The translations under genes were made by a program, and so were the position numbers. From Rhodoferax sp. (GTDB lineage: Bacteria; Pseudomonadota; Gammaproteobacteria; Burkholderiales; Burkholderiaceae_C): DNA of 8,904 nucleotides. The stretch spans positions 1-8,904 of the forward strand of contig JAIFMA010000004.1 of assembly GCA_020048795.1 (NCBI GenBank), read 5' to 3'. The stretch's first letter is position 1. Each line of letters opens with the position of its first letter. Under the pieces are notes generated by a model. The model was not told where the DNA came from. It worked only from the letters and a program-made list of their open reading frames with translations, and searched no databases. Of the stretch, positions 6,932-8,904 are shown piece by piece.

Positions 6932-8079
6932 GACGGGTCTCCTGAATTCGTGGATTGCCGCGTCGCTGGCGCTCCTCGCAATGTCATCACTTTTTTCACC
7001 AACCCAACCACACCATCCGGCAAAAACAGCGTGACACCAATGAACAGTGCACCTAAAAAGTACAACCAAAACTCGGGGTAAGCCACCGTCAACCAGCTTT
7101 TGGCACCACTCACAATGAACGCGCCCAATATCGGCCCGATCAATGTGGCGCGCCCGCCCACCGCCGCCCAGATGGCAATTTCGATCGAATTGGCCGGGCT
7201 CATTTCACTCGGGTTGATGATGCCCACCTGCGGCACATACAAGGCACCGGCCACCCCGCACATCATGGCCGAAATGGTCCAGATGGTCAGCTTGTAACCC
7301 AAGGGGTTGTAGCCGCTGAACATGACGCGGGTTTCGGCATCGCGCACGGCTTGCAATACCCGGCCAAACTTGCTATTGATGAGCCAGCGCGCCATCAAAA
7401 AGAAACCCAGCAAGATCACGCCGGTCAACACAAACAGCGTCATGCGCATGGTGGGTGTGGCAACCGGGATGTCCAGAATGCGCTTGAAATCGGTGAAGCC
7501 GTTGTTGCCGCCAAAGCCGGTCTCATTGCGAAAAAACAGCAGCATCGCGGCAAAGGTCATGGCCTGGGTGATGATCGAAAAATACACGCCCTTGATGCGT
7601 GAGCGAAAGGCAAAGTAGCCAAACACAAAAGCCACCAGACCCGGCACGGCGATGATGAGAAACAGCGTGGCGGCAAAGCTGTCTGAAAACGTCCAATGCC
7701 AGGGCAGCGTTTTCCAGTCCAGAAACACCATGAAATCAGGCAAATTGCTTTTGTAATTGCCCTCCAGGCCAATCTGGCGCATCAGGTACATGCCCATGGC
7801 GTAGCCACCCAGCGCAAAAAACAGCCCGTGCCCCAAACTCAAAATGCCGGTAAAGCCCCAGATCAAATCCATGGCCAGGGCGCAAATGGCGTAACACATG
7901 ATGCGTCCGACCAAGCCCACACCATAGTCGCTGAGGTGGAAAATACTACCAGCAGGCACCAGTAGATTGAGCACTGGTGCCACCGCGCAGACGACGATCA
8001 ACGCCACCAGAAAAGCTACCCAGCCAGTGCGACTCAGCAGCGGCCTGGGCATGGGAAGGACTATTGGTTTCAAAGACAT
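6928..8079 (-). CDS. urtC: Urea ABC transporter permease UrtC
   Basis: This is the LivM-type inner-membrane permease that forms the urea channel with UrtB, 383 residues, a normal size. It has many hydrophobic helices (for example about 19-41, 58-98, 136-157, 212-233, 262-284, 311-327, 336-360). The motif SLGHGLFFALGGYAMGMYLM (81-100) is a hallmark of this permease family. AVRDAETRVMFSGYNP (244-259) corresponds to the cytoplasmic loop that contacts the ATPases, and GGRATLIGPILGA (308-320) is the late conserved segment. The ATG at 8079 (MSLKPIVLPMPRPLLSRTGW) is preferred because upstream codons read into a hairpin-rich spacer; its Shine-Dalgarno is weak (a GAG about 6 nt upstream). ATG at 8052 is an alternative. 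The gene overlaps urtD by 4 nt but lies 216 bp from urtB. Confidence 0.95.
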   Translation of the reverse strand: MSLKPIVLPMPRPLLSRTGWVAFLVALIVVCAVAPVLNLLVPAGSIFHLSDYGVGLVGRIMCYAICALAMDLIWGFTGILSLGHGLFFALGGYAMGMYLMRQIGLEGNYKSNLPDFMVFLDWKTLPWHWTFSDSFAATLFLIIAVPGLVAFVFGYFAFRSRIKGVYFSIITQAMTFAAMLLFFRNETGFGGNNGFTDFKRILDIPVATPTMRMTLFVLTGVILLGFFLMARWLINSKFGRVLQAVRDAETRVMFSGYNPLGYKLTIWTISAMMCGVAGALYVPQVGIINPSEMSPANSIEIAIWAAVGGRATLIGPILGAFIVSGAKSWLTVAYPEFWLYFLGALFIGVTLFLPDGVVGLVKKVMTLRGAPATRQSTNSGDPS

Positions 8080-8131
8080 AGTGCGCTCATATTTCACGAG
8101 ACTGATGAGTGCCAACGGAACAAGAGACAGA

Positions 8132-8222
8132 AATGCCGTGGAACCGGCTTGCCGGGCCACTGGCATTGCCCCCTGCAAGGGGCTGAGACCAGAGGCTCCA
8201 AGCCTGCCTGCGCAGGCTTGGA
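8132..8222. repeat. Stem-loop-rich element between urtB and urtC, probable intergenic repeat
   Basis: The 216-bp spacer 8080-8295 contains consecutive hairpins. Hairpin I (8132-8167) pairs AATGCC with GGCATT, GTGG with CCAC, and CCGG with CCGG around CTTG, giving 14 paired positions with small bulges. Hairpin II (8168-8183) is GCCCC/GGGGC with a 6-nt loop. Hairpin III (8197-8222) is an 11-bp perfect stem, TCCAAGCCTGC with GCAGGCTTGGA, around a 4-nt loop. A weaker GCCC/GGGC pair lies at 8234-8250. Such compact, adjacent palindromes suggest a REP/BIME-like mosaic repeat inserted between two operon genes. The open frames that cross it look like chance. The repeat identity is inferred, since copy number cannot be seen here. 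Confidence 0.55.
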
Positions 8223-8295
8223 CGGGTCGAAGAGCCCCATCTCTGAGGGCCGGCTTGTAAGGCTGCTACACGAAGTGAGCGAGCAAAGGGCATAT

Positions 8296-8904
8296 TCATA
8301 CTTCTCGGCCTTTCATGGCAAAAATGCCCTGGGGACGTTTCTGGATAAAGATGATGATGAACACCAGCACTGCAATTTTGGCCAGCACCGCACCGGCCCA
8401 ACCCTCCAGAAACTTGTTCAGCACACCCAAGCCCAGTGCCGCATAGACCGTGCCGGCCAGTTGCCCGACACCACCAAGTACGACCACCATGAACGCATCC
8501 ACGATGTAACCCTGGCCCAAGTCTGGCCCGACATTGCCGACCTGGCTCAGGGCACAACCGGCCAGCCCGGCAATGCCCGAGCCCAGCGCAAACGCGTAGG
8601 TGTCAATGCGCGCCGTGTTAACCCCCATGCATGAGGCAATCGGGCGGTTTTGCGTGACCCCGCGCACAAACAGCCCCAGCCGGGTTCTGCCAATCATCCA
8701 GGCCACACTGCCCAGCACAAAAATGGCAAAACCGATAATCACCAGACGGTTAAACGGCAGCGACAAGTTGCCCAGCACCTGCACACCACCGCTCATCCAC
8801 GACGGGTTTTCCACCCCCACGTTCTGCGCGCCAAACACGCTGCGCACCAACTGCATCAGCATCAGGCTGATGCCCCAGGTGGCCAGCAGGGTTTCGAGCG
8901 GGCG
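8296..8904 (-). CDS. urtB: Urea ABC transporter permease UrtB, C-terminal part (partial)
   Basis: This is the LivH-type inner-membrane permease partner of UrtC. The window holds the last 202 codons; the frame runs off the right edge, starting at RPLETLLATWGISLMLMQ, and full-length UrtB is usually more than 500 residues in proteobacteria. An internal ATG at 8862 is not the start. Recognisable segments are FGAQNVGVENPSWMSGG, the ATPase-contacting loop RGVTQNRPIASCMGVNTARI, and GQGYIVDAFMVVVLGGVGQL, which is highly typical of UrtB; hydrophobic helices lie between them. It ends in AMKGREV with TGA at 8296-8298. The substrate-binding gene urtA would be expected upstream, outside the window. The 216-bp gap to urtC contrasts with the tight spacing of the genes after it. 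Confidence 0.97.
   Translation of the reverse strand, partial: RPLETLLATWGISLMLMQLVRSVFGAQNVGVENPSWMSGGVQVLGNLSLPFNRLVIIGFAIFVLGSVAWMIGRTRLGLFVRGVTQNRPIASCMGVNTARIDTYAFALGSGIAGLAGCALSQVGNVGPDLGQGYIVDAFMVVVLGGVGQLAGTVYAALGLGVLNKFLEGWAGAVLAKIAVLVFIIIFIQKRPQGIFAMKGREV

Noticed and set aside
8080..8178. Upstream ATG at 8176-8178 extending urtC by 33 residues
   Set aside because: The extension translates part of the hairpin-rich spacer, has no good ribosome binding site and makes UrtC longer than needed for the permease fold.
8149..8634. Plus-strand open frame of 161 codons across the urtB end and the urtB-urtC spacer
   Set aside because: It is antisense to urtB, crosses the palindromic element and shows no recognisable protein motif.

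Overview
This 8.9 kb window is a GC-rich chromosomal segment from a betaproteobacterium, most likely a member of the Comamonadaceae (Rhodoferax/Polaromonas-like). That placement is inferred from base composition, codon use and the character of the MaeB, Urt and chemoreceptor proteins; no 16S or other marker gene is present. All genes are typical chromosomal genes. I see no transposase, phage gene, tRNA, rRNA or CRISPR array.

Layout from left to right. Positions 1-98 hold the first 32 codons of a minus-strand gene that starts with a membrane segment and runs off the left edge. A 252-bp divergent intergenic region (99-350) follows, with a perfect DnaA-box 9-mer, an AT-rich palindrome and a strong GC-rich hairpin. 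Next is maeB (351-2660, +), a two-domain malic enzyme/phosphotransacetylase-like protein, converging with a methyl-accepting chemotaxis protein (2680-4302, -). A 171-bp divergent spacer separates the chemoreceptor from ureD (4474-5304, +), a urease accessory protein. ureD converges with the urea ABC transporter operon on the minus strand, read in the order urtB (partial, enters from the right edge), urtC, urtD, urtE.

The main functional theme is urea nitrogen use. UrtB and UrtC are the two permeases and UrtD and UrtE the two ATPases of a high-affinity urea importer; UreD helps assemble the nickel centre of urease, which would hydrolyse imported urea. urtC-urtD and urtD-urtE are joined by 4-nt ATGA overlaps. 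urtB and urtC are instead separated by 216 bp containing a run of strong stem-loops that looks like an inserted intergenic repeat element. ureD stands alone: it points towards urtE, and no ureA, ureB, ureC, ureE, ureF or ureG gene lies inside the window.

I found no clearly undescribed enzyme system. The observations most worth a second look are the hairpin-rich element inside the urt operon, the separated and convergent ureD, and the cluster of DNA motifs upstream of maeB.
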